The notes: generated by a model from the sequence alone, not told the origin. A stretch of DNA of 64,000 nt from Ahniella affigens (GCF_003015185.1 NZ_CP027861.1:1-64000), one strand, 5' to 3'; positions 34,222 through 42,596 are shown, counted from the stretch's first letter. Made by a program: numbers and translations.

Positions 34222-34803
34222 TCAGGGGCTGCTTGTAAACACGTCGATCCAGGAAGGTCGTCGTTCGCCGGGTTGTTTATCGAGCGGCCCTCCATCTCGC
34301 CACGCGAGTTGATGCGCATCTACGAGGTGTCTTACGATCGGTTCAGCATCGACAGGGCGCAATCGCAGCTCAGCTCGGAAGCCAGATTCAGACCGCCCAA
34401 CTTCACGCAATTCGAAGACAAGCCAAGCATCGCGATAGCCCCCTGCGGATCCGCACGTAATCAAGGTTGCTTCATAGTCAAGCGTGACTGGTCGCTCGGT
34501 CGAAGGAGGCACCTGTGCTGACTGCGGCCGAACCGCGGCCTTCGCCAAAGCGTCCTTCATAACAGCAGCTGCTGCCGCATCTGCAGAGAGAACCTTGCGC
34601 GCTGCTGTAAGGCACTCCCTCCAGTCCCGTCCGATCCGGTCTAGCGCTTCAACGATGGTGTAGCCCTCTTCGGCCAGCCAATCAGCTCGGTTTAGCACCA
34701 GAGCAGCGGCTAACCGCTCGCCAGTGGAAAGTGGCCCCAGCTCGCCCATGAGCGCAGCTGATCGACACACTGAAACAACGTGCTCGAGGGTCGACGTGTT
34801 CAT
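34222..34803 (-). CDS. Uncharacterised protein (193 aa)
   Basis: The chosen ATG at 34803 (MNTSTLEHVVSVCRSAALMGELGPLSTGERLAAALVLNRADWLAEEGYTIVEAL) has AAGGAA upstream. The N-terminal half is helical. The C-terminal half has strands around RPVTLDYEATLITCG and WLVFELREVGRSESGF. No known family. It is the last gene of a five-gene minus-strand accessory operon (36872 gene, 35451, 35044, 34850, 34222). Confidence 0.62.
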   Translation of the reverse strand: MNTSTLEHVVSVCRSAALMGELGPLSTGERLAAALVLNRADWLAEEGYTIVEALDRIGRDWRECLTAARKVLSADAAAAAVMKDALAKAAVRPQSAQVPPSTERPVTLDYEATLITCGSAGGYRDAWLVFELREVGRSESGFRAELRLRPVDAEPIVRHLVDAHQLAWRDGGPLDKQPGERRPSWIDVFTSSP

Positions 34804-34849
34804 ACGGATGTTGATTCCTTGGAGACGTGGAAGGGTTGGAATCTTGCAA

Positions 34850-35047
34850 TCACCATTGCAACGAGACAGTTCTGGATTGCATGCCTTTGACTGTGCTCCG
34901 TTCGGGTGAGAAGGCAACCACTTGACGCGTACCAGGCCGAACAGCGCCGACGATGAATGGAGCGTAATACAATCCGTTCCGAGGGTGGTCTGAGTCCCAG
35001 TAGTTGGTCTCTGCAGGCATCGGTCCATTATTCCGACTGACGATCAT
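34850..35047 (-). CDS. Small uncharacterised protein (65 aa)
   Basis: The ATG at 35047 overlaps the stop of the upstream gene by 4 bp (ATGA), which sets the start. The product reads MIVSRNNGPMPAETNYWDSDHPRNGLYYAPFIVGAVRPGTRQVV and has no known family. Coupling to a real gene makes translation likely. Confidence 0.55.
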   Translation of the reverse strand: MIVSRNNGPMPAETNYWDSDHPRNGLYYAPFIVGAVRPGTRQVVAFSPERSTVKGMQSRTVSLQW

Positions 35048-35454
35048 GGAATTTCCTCGGGAAACTGAGACAGCAAGTCGCTCACAGCGACCGCCCATGC
35101 GTTCAAGAGCGCAACCGCCCGCGGGTCAGTAAGGGAAGGTGTCGCGGGACTGGAGCGACTCTGCAATGCCAGGAGTCCGGTTGCGTATTGCAGCGGATCC
35201 TGTTGTTTCAGGTGGGCAACCAACTCTGAAGCGGTGTCAGCGTGCCACGCGAGATCGCCCGGTTCTTCACCGCGCCAGCGAGTGCGAAACGCCGCAGCAA
35301 GCACATATTTACCCGCCTCAGTCTTGTACAGCGTGAGCGTCCAGTGCCGGCTTTCATTAGGCCCCTGGTCGCGAAAGGTCTCACTGCTGGCAATCTTGGT
35401 GCCATTAAACGCCAGCGGCCGGTCCCCTGCCCTCACAAGCGTGATTGGCGTCAT
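35044..35454 (-). CDS. Uncharacterised protein with a duplicated fragment nearby
   Basis: A 136-residue product: MTPITLVRAGDRPLAFNGTKIASSETFRDQGPNESRHWTLTLYKTEAGKYVLAAAFRTRWRGEEPGDLAWHAD. The beta-rich N-terminal part has repeated aromatic residues; the C-terminus is helical. Both ends overlap neighbours by 4 bp. A degenerate copy of its last 40 codons lies at about 31755-31835, evidence of past duplication in this accessory region. Function unknown. Confidence 0.65.
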   Translation of the reverse strand: MTPITLVRAGDRPLAFNGTKIASSETFRDQGPNESRHWTLTLYKTEAGKYVLAAAFRTRWRGEEPGDLAWHADTASELVAHLKQQDPLQYATGLLALQSRSSPATPSLTDPRAVALLNAWAVAVSDLLSQFPEEIP

Positions 35455-36746
35455 GATTGCTCTCCTTGTCCGCTGCCAAGGGCGCGAATTTGGTTGGCAA
35501 GGTCTTCGGAGGATGGTATCCGCCAGCCAATAGCGCCAGCTCCGCCGGTTTGAACGTTGTTCATGTTCCAGTTGTCTCCGTCTCCGCCATTGTTCTGCAC
35601 AAACCAGATGTAGTCGTCGGCGATAACGAACATCGTTCCGCCCCCGTAGATGTTCATTGAATCGTAGGCTCGCTGGCCCTCAACGAGGTGGTTCCCAGCT
35701 GGACGCTCACCATGGGACTGAATGTACTGGGCAAGCTCAGCTGCGACTCGCCTCACGGCAGCGATTTCCTCCGCACGCTGTTTCGCAGCGCGCTCTTGGT
35801 CTTCCAGTTCCCGAACTTCAGTCTCGGTCGCCGGGCGATGATAGGCATAGTGTCCCCATTCGCCTTCGTGGCCAAGCAGGTGAGACCCGTAGACTGAGGG
35901 ATCTTCATCGCCGATACGAAATTGCTTTCCGAAACTGGTAAACACGACCACCACGCTGCCATGCAATCTGACCGGACGGTTCAGTGCAGGCGATCGCTGC
36001 ACTGGAACAAGCAATCGACTGGCCTTCCGCTGAGCGAGATCGTGTGCTCGGTCGGCCGCAGCAGCAGATCTGCGCTCCCGATCTGCGTCCTTGACTGCGG
36101 CTCGCTGTGCCTTTAGTTCCGCAGCCTTAGCAGTTGCGCGCTCAATTGCAAGGCGCAGGCGCTCTGCGAGGGCCTCGTGCTTGGCGATCCCGAGCTTATT
36201 GCACTCGGCGACGCCCCGCTCGTAAACGTAACCCAGCGCGACTTTGTCCTCAACGAATCCAAGCCAGCGCTCGATTTCAGCGATGTCCTGTTTGGCTTTC
36301 TTGGCGATCGCTGCGTCTGACGTACTGTAACCGGTCGCGTTCTCGATAACGCGCCTCAAACTGCCAGCCTTCGAGGCTGGTACACGCCAGAGCCTGCGGT
36401 CGGAATCCCATTCACCACCAAGCCGTCGGAATCGTGCGGGGAGTGACGGAACAAGGGGACCTTCGAGCAGGATGAACTGCCCTTCGACCACGTGTTTCCA
36501 GCCAGCCGGAAGCCTGATCGACTGGACCGCCTTGTCGGCCTTCTGCTTCGCTTTTGCAGCGGCTTCCACGGATGGAAGAATTGCCTCTGCGTGGCTCCCT
36601 GCAAGATGAGCGGCCGTCCAGTCGCCACGGGTTCCGGAACCGGGCTCCCAGGTCGCGCGGGCGATCTTGCGGGCTAGAGTCGCGAGTTCAGCGTCAGCAG
36701 AGTATGTCGCTGGGTCGCGCAGCTGCTCGATTGTGTAAAGTCGCAC
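35451..36746 (-). CDS. Uncharacterised protein with a HARP-like segment
   Basis: A 431-residue protein. Residues about 78-140 (LPAGWKHVVEGQFILLEGPL, RFRRLGGEWDSDRRLWRVPAS) resemble the HARP-type DNA-annealing repeat fold of SMARCAL1-like proteins, in which a clash of size and a WxVP motif recur. A long coiled-coil region (LAERLRLAIERATAKAAELKAQRAAVKDADRERRSAAAADRA) follows, then a C-terminal domain with MNIYGGGTMFVIADDYIWFVQNNGGDGDNW. The gene is coupled to its downstream neighbour. Function is unknown; the HARP comparison is by eye only. Confidence 0.6.
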   Translation of the reverse strand: MRLYTIEQLRDPATYSADAELATLARKIARATWEPGSGTRGDWTAAHLAGSHAEAILPSVEAAAKAKQKADKAVQSIRLPAGWKHVVEGQFILLEGPLVPSLPARFRRLGGEWDSDRRLWRVPASKAGSLRRVIENATGYSTSDAAIAKKAKQDIAEIERWLGFVEDKVALGYVYERGVAECNKLGIAKHEALAERLRLAIERATAKAAELKAQRAAVKDADRERRSAAAADRAHDLAQRKASRLLVPVQRSPALNRPVRLHGSVVVVFTSFGKQFRIGDEDPSVYGSHLLGHEGEWGHYAYHRPATETEVRELEDQERAAKQRAEEIAAVRRVAAELAQYIQSHGERPAGNHLVEGQRAYDSMNIYGGGTMFVIADDYIWFVQNNGGDGDNWNMNNVQTGGAGAIGWRIPSSEDLANQIRALGSGQGEQS

Positions 36747-36871
36747 TGTAAATCTCCCTGAGCCGTTCGTGGCTCAATCACGCCTCGAAATCGCAGCCTT
36801 CGAGGGAGCTGACCTGCACGTTGGTACCGAATAGAGTTTGTATGCAGTTCGATCAGCAATGGGTATTGCAA

Positions 36872-37594
36872 TCATGTATCGTCGCTTGAGACTTCCAGCT
36901 TCGAGATGTCGTAGAGCATTTGCGTCGTCACAAACCGCGGGTGATCGCGATCGGGTCGGTTGAAGTTCGCCGTCGCGAGTTCTGAGATTCCCCTGCTCCG
37001 GTAGCCGGCCCGGGTTAGCGCATTGCGCTGCTGGACGATAATCGCTTGGGCTGCATCGAACTCTTCACGATTGCGTGCACCGACCCCTGAATGCACAGCA
37101 GCCATTCGTTGGGCAGCAGCCAGAATTGCTGGCATGTCAATGATTCCTGCGAGGAGCGTGAGCACCTGTTGCTCTGCAGCTTTTGTCGCGACTTGCTCTT
37201 TGGTCAGTTCTGCCCGGGCGGCATTCAATTCTGCTCGATCGCCATCAAGGAGTTCGCGAACCGCCGTCAAAGCACGGAGCCCGCTTCGAGCGTCTTCAAT
37301 GGCCTGGCGAAAAGAGGTCAGTTCGCCCCGAACCTGTGCAAGCTCCTGTTCGGTCAGTGCGGCTTCCTCTGCATCCATGATCGCTCTCGCTGCGCTCTCG
37401 GCCGCTTCGACCCATTGCGTCAGACGAGCGGCGGACCTCAACCCTACGACCCACACCTTGTTGTCCGGGTCGCACTTGGCGGACGGGAACGCTTTCTTGA
37501 ATTGGTCTTTGAGCGCGAACGGATAAGAGACTTCGAGTCCCCTTGAACTTTGAACGACTTGGATTGCTGACATCTGCTTAGGCTCCTCGGTCAA
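36872..37594 (-). CDS. Uncharacterised protein, HARP-like N-terminus and coiled coil
   Basis: The first 60 residues (LEVSYPFALKDQFKKAFPSAKCDPDNKVWVVG) closely fit a HARP-like pattern: hydrophobic strand, F....F..A..D...K.W.V. A long coiled coil follows (ALTEQELAQVRGELTSFRQAIEDARSGLRALTAVRELLDGDRAELNAARAELTKEQVATKAAEQQV). It shares this layout with the next gene downstream at 35451. In-frame ATGs at 37594 and 37573 are both possible starts. No catalytic motif. Confidence 0.6.
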   Translation of the reverse strand: MTEEPKQMSAIQVVQSSRGLEVSYPFALKDQFKKAFPSAKCDPDNKVWVVGLRSAARLTQWVEAAESAARAIMDAEEAALTEQELAQVRGELTSFRQAIEDARSGLRALTAVRELLDGDRAELNAARAELTKEQVATKAAEQQVLTLLAGIIDMPAILAAAQRMAAVHSGVGARNREEFDAAQAIIVQQRNALTRAGYRSRGISELATANFNRPDRDHPRFVTTQMLYDISKLEVSSDDT

Positions 37595-37718
37595 TTGCCT
37601 ACCTGTGCATCCTGTTCTAACACTCCGTTCCGAGCGAGGGAATTTGGGGCTTAGCTACGGATACTTCCTGGCGCGCGAGCAGGCCATTGCCAGCAGGTGA
37701 AAATGTAGATGGCGGCGC

Positions 37719-38066
37719 CTAGGTTGCTGGACATCCGTCCTCATCGCCGCTGACTCCAACCTCGCGCTTCCCGCCGGGGATGCTGGGATAGGAAGGCATG
37801 CGTACCGGAACGGTACCGAGCAGCATCCGTGCGCTGAGTGCATCAAACGCGTCTACCTTCCGGCGGCAGTCGGCGCAGACGGTGCCACCTTTCAGGCCGG
37901 GCGATTCGACGCCAAAGATGAGGCATGGTGTCGTCCACGGCGACTCATCGTCCGTGCCCCGGCCGGCGTTCGTGGGGAGTCTCGCACGAAGGGTAGAAAC
38001 AGTTAGCCTGAGCCCAGTTTGGTCTGCAGGTTTGCGCGCATGTTGGGATGGTATGGAGGATGTCAC
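37719..38066 (-). CDS. Uncharacterised protein with a CxxC motif
   Basis: A 115-residue product starting at a GTG (38066) that overlaps the previous stop (TGAGTG). It contains GTVCADCRRKVDAFDAL, a possible zinc-binding CxxC, and a proline-rich C-terminus. No family recognised. It is the last of three overlapping minus-strand genes (38341, 38067, 37719). Confidence 0.5.
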   Translation of the reverse strand: MTSSIPSQHARKPADQTGLRLTVSTLRARLPTNAGRGTDDESPWTTPCLIFGVESPGLKGGTVCADCRRKVDAFDALSARMLLGTVPVRMPSYPSIPGGKREVGVSGDEDGCPAT

Positions 38067-38354
38067 TCATTCAAGCACCTGGTCACAGAGGTTAGCTTGG
38101 CGCTCGCGATGGATGTGACGCTTTGCCAAGCGAATCCAGAACTGTCTCGACGCGGCCGAAAGGTCGGGCGAGTTGATTTGGATTCCCCTTAAGTGAAGCC
38201 AGGCCAAGCAGGCTTGGGCGTGAGCCGGTATCGGGAAATGCCGATTCAGCACGCGAGAAGCCCTCACTGCGGCATCCTGTGCTCGCCGCTTGGCAAGAGA
38301 CTGCAGGCGCTTGGCAAGCACGTTTGGATCGCCGGAGCGCTCACCGCGCGGCAC
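38067..38354 (-). CDS. Small uncharacterised basic protein
   Basis: A 95-residue Arg/Ala-rich product starting at a GTG (38354), overlapping the end of the upstream gene by 14 bp. It contains LAKRLQSLAKRRAQDAAVRASRVLNRHFPIPAHAQACLAWLHLRGIQI, helical and basic. The overlap at both ends supports translation. Function unknown. Confidence 0.5.
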   Translation of the reverse strand: MPRGERSGDPNVLAKRLQSLAKRRAQDAAVRASRVLNRHFPIPAHAQACLAWLHLRGIQINSPDLSAASRQFWIRLAKRHIHRERQANLCDQVLE

Positions 38355-38856
38355 GATCTGGCCCTTCCATGTCTGCGACGTCAGGGCTGGTCATCGCTTC
38401 AAAGTCCTCTTGGGACAACCGCCGCATGCCGCCCATGAAATTCGCGCCCCACTTTGGAGTGTCCATGAACGAGAGGCGTGCTGCCCGGCGCCGGACGAGG
38501 ATCGGCTTGCGCAACCAGGTCACACCCTCAAGCACCAAGACTTGGCAAGGGGTGCCCGACAGAGCGAGCGGATAGCGACGGGCGAACGGAGGTGACCAAG
38601 GCTGCTTAAACTGCACAGCGGCCGTTGCCACCACGCACTGATTCCGGGTTCCCGACAGGTAGATGGCAACGCGGTCACCCTCCCTCACGAGGTTCTTACA
38701 CGGGGTTCGTGACCAGAGTGGCCACATGCCGGCATCAAGCAGCTGGCGCGCCGCTTCGAGAGCAGAGAGGTGCCCACCCCCGGCGAGAAAATCTGGTTGC
38801 TTGATCAGGACGAAATGCTGCACCTGGGTCTTGGTCGGCTCGGCGGTTCTGGCCAT
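38341..38856 (-). CDS. EVE/PUA-like domain protein (tentative)
   Basis: A 171-residue protein whose N-terminal half (QHFVLIKQPDFLAGGGHLSALEAARQLLDAGMWPLWSRTPCKNLVREGDRVAIYLSGTRNQCVVATAAV) has the rhythm of an EVE/PUA-like barrel: a strand at the start, GDRVAIYLSG in the centre and a second strand pair. EVE-type domains bind modified bases in DNA or RNA. The assignment is by pattern only. It starts the three-gene overlapping unit. Confidence 0.5.
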   Translation of the reverse strand: MARTAEPTKTQVQHFVLIKQPDFLAGGGHLSALEAARQLLDAGMWPLWSRTPCKNLVREGDRVAIYLSGTRNQCVVATAAVQFKQPWSPPFARRYPLALSGTPCQVLVLEGVTWLRKPILVRRRAARLSFMDTPKWGANFMGGMRRLSQEDFEAMTSPDVADMEGPDRAAR

Positions 38857-38937
38857 GGCAGTAGACGATCGCGGTGGTAGGTATTCGAGTCGGTCGGCGC
38901 AGGAGTCGCCGCGCCTGTGGTATGACGGAGAGGTTAT

Positions 38938-39543
38938 CTAGGAACGCTGCAGGGCACTGTCGACAGCCCGGCGTGCGGCGGCCGTAACGATATCGAGCGG
39001 CTCGCGCGCATCAATGCGGATGAACGTGATGCCCCGCATTAGTTCCGGATCGGCCCATACCGACTCGTAGCGCGCTGCGCATGCGACGAGGGTTTCGTAG
39101 GACTCCGGTGCGGTGGGCTTCTCGCCGCGCGCCTGAATTCGCGCGAGTGCGAAGACCGGCGGCAAATCGAGAAAGACCAGGACATCGGGCCTGGGGGCGA
39201 ACTGCATGTTATCCCGGACGATCGAGCGCGCATCTTCAACGCTGAGACCTTGATAGGCGGCGGTGGAATAGAAAGATCTATCGCAGACAACGATCTCTCC
39301 GCGAGCAAGCGCTGGACTGATCACCAGTTCGACATGTTGTCGGCGATCAGCCTCGATCAATGCACGTTCGGCCTCCCTCGACAAGCGTTCACCGCGGCCG
39401 AAGGCCTCACGAAGTGCCTTGCCGTACGGCCCAAGGGTGGGCTCGCGCGTGAACAGCGATCGAGGCAGGTTGCCGAGCGCTCGAATGAGCTCCGTCTTCC
39501 CCGATCCGTCGATGCCTTCAACTACCACCAGGCGGCCAGTCAT
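38938..39543 (-). CDS. tmk: Thymidylate kinase
   Basis: Phosphorylates dTMP to dTDP with ATP. It has P-loop GIDGSGKT at residues 10-17, the TREPTLGPYGKALREAF substrate segment, the DRSFYSTAAYQG motif (DRY/F in Tmk), VLVFLDLPP and a LID-like ARGEKPTAPESYE. At 201 residues it is full length. The start at 39543 has AGGAGAAGGG upstream. A tmk gene on a plasmid usually serves nucleotide supply or modified-thymidine pathways in phage-like elements; none of those partners is present here. Confidence 0.87.
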   Translation of the reverse strand: MTGRLVVVEGIDGSGKTELIRALGNLPRSLFTREPTLGPYGKALREAFGRGERLSREAERALIEADRRQHVELVISPALARGEIVVCDRSFYSTAAYQGLSVEDARSIVRDNMQFAPRPDVLVFLDLPPVFALARIQARGEKPTAPESYETLVACAARYESVWADPELMRGITFIRIDAREPLDIVTAAARRAVDSALQRS

Positions 39544-39557
39544 GCCCTTCTCCTATG

Positions 39558-39569
39558 TACTGATCAGTA
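39558..39569. promoter_or_regulatory. Perfect palindrome TACTGATCAGTA upstream of tmk
   Basis: A 12-bp perfect palindrome centred about 20 bp before the tmk start, next to a TTGATCAA-like half site at about 39583-39590. Position suggests a repressor operator over the tmk promoter. No second copy was noticed. Confidence 0.35.
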
Positions 39570-39631
39570 AGGCTACACGTCTTGATCAACCTCGCAATTT
39601 CGCTGCCCCTAGCGCGTTGTCACGTAGGTCG

Positions 39632-39835
39632 TCAGGGCCGGCTCAGCCTCCATCGTTCATCTGCCTCGGCTCTCTTCCGGCGGTCTCGGCCAGCACTTTC
39701 GCCGCAATCTAACGGGCGCCAGTAGGAGCGTGACAGGGCTTTGGCGAAATTCTTTGAGAGGCGGACGAAATGCACTGAGTTGAGCGTACTGATCTCTCCC
39801 AGGTTGCCGGATCTCCGAGCGGTCTCGATCGCCAC
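39632..39835 (-). CDS. Small uncharacterised protein (67 aa)
   Basis: Frame with GTG start at 39835, 35 bp after the pilT-like stop. Residues ETARRSGNLGEISTLNSVHFVRLSKNFAKALSRSYW look protein-like, followed by a basic tail. The start codon is not certain and no ribosome-binding site stands out. It would be the last gene of the pilS operon. Confidence 0.38.
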   Translation of the reverse strand: MAIETARRSGNLGEISTLNSVHFVRLSKNFAKALSRSYWRPLDCGESAGRDRRKRAEADERWRLSRP

Positions 39836-39870
39836 CGCCGGCAGATCAGCGCCTTGAGAGGGTCAGCCAT

Positions 39871-40923
39871 TCATCGCCGGAAGCGTTTGAGGAAATCGGC
39901 AAGGCTAGGCCGATCCACGCGAGCCATGAAGCTGCCTTGCTGATCAAGCTGCTCGGCTAGGGCCCCGAGGTCATTGTCACGGATATTGCCGGCGGCCGGC
40001 GACTTTTCGCCGGAGCTGTAGAGCAACTCTCCGGTCAACGTACCAGCGTCCCACCCAGACTTTTCCGGGTCGATGTGCAGTTTCTGCGTGACGATGAGGC
40101 GGAGCGCAGCAGCCGTTAGGTCCTGCGCTTGCGACTGCCCTAGGTCGCGAGTGGCCATGGAAATCAGCCGCCGCAGCGCGCTCTCAATGGTCGAACCGTG
40201 CAACGTCGTCAGCACGAGGTGACCCTGGTTGGCGGCTCGAAGAACCTCGGCTGCACTGGCCTGGTCGCGGATCTCGCCAAATAGGAGAATTGTTCCCCCG
40301 CCGGGCGCAGTCGGGTAGGCGCGAAGCGCAGCGCGAAGCGCTTTCACGTATGCTTCTGAAGGGTCATCGTGGGGGTCAACTTCGGTCTGCACGCACTTGC
40401 CGGCACCGTGCCAGCCGTGGAGCGGCATTTCAATTGGATCCTCGATCGTGGTCATGTAGCCACCGTACCGCGCAAGGCGACTTGTCCCAAGAGCGCCCAA
40501 GGTGACCGACTTTCCGGACCCTGTTGGTGCGACGACGACTATCAGGCCGCCCGTGCAGAAGTCCTCGGCCATGAACAGGTCGCGCCAGAGATGCGGAAAA
40601 TTCAGGTCATCAATCGCTGGCATCTTCTCCGGCATTCGGCGCATGGCGGTCATGACGCCGCCTCGGCACCGATATCGCTCGGCGCGGAATGACTGGCCTA
40701 CTCCAAGCTCGATTCGAACACTGGCGCCCACCGGGTGCTTCAGCACGTGTGGGGATATCCGCTCAAGGAGGTCAGCGTACTCAGTGCCTTGGGCCTGCGC
40801 CCGCTTGGCTAGGCCAATCGAGGAGTCACCCAGATCAATGGTGCCGTCCTCGCGGTGCTTGATGTTGATGTCGCGCACATCCACTGGGATGGGGATGAAT
40901 TGAAGGATCGATTCGGTGGCCAC
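39871..40923 (-). CDS. pilT: PilT-like pilus retraction ATPase
   Basis: Hexameric secretion-family ATPase. Walker A APTGSGKSVTLGAL, the Asp box (TTIEDPIEMPLHGW), Walker B ILLFGEIRD and the His box GHLVLTTLHGSTIESALRRLI are all visible. It lacks the N-terminal extension and tetracysteine of PilQ/PilB, so it fits the retraction-type PilT branch. IncI1 thin-pilus operons use the name pilT for a lytic transglycosylase and have no such ATPase, so this is an unusual addition. It follows three pilin genes. Confidence 0.85.
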   Translation of the reverse strand: MATESILQFIPIPVDVRDINIKHREDGTIDLGDSSIGLAKRAQAQGTEYADLLERISPHVLKHPVGASVRIELGVGQSFRAERYRCRGGVMTAMRRMPEKMPAIDDLNFPHLWRDLFMAEDFCTGGLIVVVAPTGSGKSVTLGALGTSRLARYGGYMTTIEDPIEMPLHGWHGAGKCVQTEVDPHDDPSEAYVKALRAALRAYPTAPGGGTILLFGEIRDQASAAEVLRAANQGHLVLTTLHGSTIESALRRLISMATRDLGQSQAQDLTAAALRLIVTQKLHIDPEKSGWDAGTLTGELLYSSGEKSPAAGNIRDNDLGALAEQLDQQGSFMARVDRPSLADFLKRFRR

Positions 40924-40927
40924 GGGT

Positions 40928-41434
40928 TCAATCAGTTTGAATAACGATGTTGTGCGTTGTGGCAGTGCACCTGGCCGCCAAAACAGCTTCAGTCGGCATG
41001 GATTGGCCGGCAGCCGTTTTCACAGCAGTGATATCGACCCAGATCCGGTCGAAATAGGGCCACGCGCCCAGAAGCGCGCGCCGGCATGTGTCGTCGCGTT
41101 GAACCGAGACTGTCAACAACATGAGCGTTGGATCGCCACCATCGGCCGCCACGCCGATGTACCCAGAAAGGGGATGACGGATTGACGTTCCTCCCATCAC
41201 CCACTTCGGCGGCAGCTGCGGGATGATTTCACTCGTCGACAACCCAGTGTAGGACGTCGATTGCTCATAATTGCGTCGGGCAATCGTCACCGTTGCCTGG
41301 AGCAGCTGCACGTACTCACTTTCCTGCATGTCGCCGTACATGTCGGTGACAATCGGGATTGCGATCGCTCCTCCAATAATCAAGAGGACCAACACCAGCA
41401 TGTATTCCAGCAATGTGTAACCGCGGGCATGCAT
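40928..41434 (-). CDS. Type IV pilin-like protein (minor pilin)
   Basis: From the ATG at 41434 the product begins MHARG|YTLLEYMLVLVLLIIGGAIAIPIV, a prepilin leader cut after Gly and a hydrophobic helix with the Glu at +5. The remaining domain has Cys residues near the C-terminus (RDDTCRRALLG, LAARCTAT), as in type IVb pilins. It overlaps the preceding pilin gene's 3' end within its alternative start region and lies directly before pilT. Role as minor or tip pilin is inference. Confidence 0.82.
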   Translation of the reverse strand: MHARGYTLLEYMLVLVLLIIGGAIAIPIVTDMYGDMQESEYVQLLQATVTIARRNYEQSTSYTGLSTSEIIPQLPPKWVMGGTSIRHPLSGYIGVAADGGDPTLMLLTVSVQRDDTCRRALLGAWPYFDRIWVDITAVKTAAGQSMPTEAVLAARCTATTHNIVIQTD

Positions 41435-41435
41435 T

Positions 41436-41945
41436 TCAGCTCCCTTCCACGTCGATAGAGATGGAGGCGCCGACGCACTGGGCAAACTGGGCATCACCAA
41501 GCGTCGAGCTCATTCCTGATTTGAGGACGGTTCCATTCACGCGCACACGCGGGTAAGTCGTCCAAACCTGCCGGAGCACCGCGCGGCACTCAGCGACATT
41601 CAGTGCCGACAACCGCACCCAGAAACCATACGAGCCATCCGCGACGATGCTGAGCGGTCGGTTGAGCGCTGTTCGCAGGCTGGTCGCAGCACCAGTAGTC
41701 GGAGTGCGCTGGTTGGGCGGCACGATGTCAGCGATCTGACTCACGACCACGGACGCATATCCGTCCGACTGATTCATCGCAATTTCCCGCGTCCGCGCAG
41801 CGGCCCGATGCACTACGTCGACGGTGGCTGACACCCGCTGACGTTGTTCCTGGACACGCCACAGGGCGATCAGCCCAGTGATCAGGGCCGAGACCAGGAA
41901 CAGCGTCAGTATCAGGTTCATCAAGCTGTAGCCGTGAGCGCGCAT
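41436..41945 (-). CDS. Type IV pilin-like protein (minor pilin)
   Basis: From the ATG at 41945 the product begins MRAHG|YSLMNLILTLFLVSALITGLIALW. The leader ends in Gly but the +5 residue is Asn rather than Glu, a feature of some tip or minor pilins that start the assembly. C-terminal cysteines (VAECRAVLRQVW, AQCVGAS) could form the usual disulphide. In IncI plasmids this slot holds pilV-type tip pilins with shufflons; none of that recombination module is seen. An in-frame ATG at 41978 is less likely. Confidence 0.78.
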   Translation of the reverse strand: MRAHGYSLMNLILTLFLVSALITGLIALWRVQEQRQRVSATVDVVHRAAARTREIAMNQSDGYASVVVSQIADIVPPNQRTPTTGAATSLRTALNRPLSIVADGSYGFWVRLSALNVAECRAVLRQVWTTYPRVRVNGTVLKSGMSSTLGDAQFAQCVGASISIDVEGS

Positions 41946-41995
41946 GGGTATCCACTCGGGGTGGCCGTCCTTGGCCATTGGGGGTCCGAAGGGGC

Positions 41996-42550
41996 TTACT
42001 GGTTCGTGAAAACAGCGGTAACGGTTGCCGCACTCTGGCATCGGCCGTCGGCCGTGGCCTTGACATACGATGTGCCTGCAGAGCGGTCTTTCACAGTCGT
42101 GCCGGCGACAACGATCTGTTCGAATTGGGACTCAACACCTGCAACAATTTTCGAGCAGGCTGCCGTATCGAGCGTCAGCGTGATCGAGTAGGCGCCATCA
42201 GTATTGCCGGTCGGATAGGTCGCAGGGGCGAGGGTCACATTGCCAAGACCAATCGGGTTCTTGATGTTGTTGCCGTTCAGACGGTTGGCGGGCAGTGACT
42301 GGTTGCCGGCGAGCGTAGCCGCAGTCATGCCGGTGTAGGGACCGCCGTTCGGGTATTCGCTCTTGACGCCAACTTGGATCTGGCTGAGCAGTTCCTTCGT
42401 GTCGGTCACCTTGCCAGCAGTCTGGCTCCAGATGAACGCAGCGAGCAACCCAGCTGCAGCAATCAAAATCAGGACGTTGTAGAGGTTGAATTCGAGGATG
42501 GAGTTACCGGCAACCTGGTTCTTGGCGGGTACAAACTTGATGTTACGCAT
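41996..42550 (-). CDS. pilS: PilS, major type IVb pilin
   Basis: Major subunit of the thin pilus. The leader MRNIKFVPAKNQVAG is cut after Gly, giving NSILEFNLYNVLILIAAAGLLAAFIW with Glu at +5, the hallmark of type IV pilins. The globular part has two cysteines (TAACSKI, GRCQSAAT) in type IVb spacing. It is the first gene after promoter module F, with a leader of about 40 nt, separate from the upstream pilL-R operon. A prepilin peptidase gene is not in the window. Confidence 0.88.
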   Translation of the reverse strand: MRNIKFVPAKNQVAGNSILEFNLYNVLILIAAAGLLAAFIWSQTAGKVTDTKELLSQIQVGVKSEYPNGGPYTGMTAATLAGNQSLPANRLNGNNIKNPIGLGNVTLAPATYPTGNTDGAYSITLTLDTAACSKIVAGVESQFEQIVVAGTTVKDRSAGTSYVKATADGRCQSAATVTAVFTNQ

Positions 42551-42596
42551 GTGAGCTTGGCCTCATGTTGGAAAAACCGTGAATCACGGTGGGGAT

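Noticed and set aside
41436-41978. Shufflon or pilV-type tip adhesin next to pilS
   Set aside because: No inverted-repeat recombination segments or recombinase gene; both extra genes are short pilin-like proteins.
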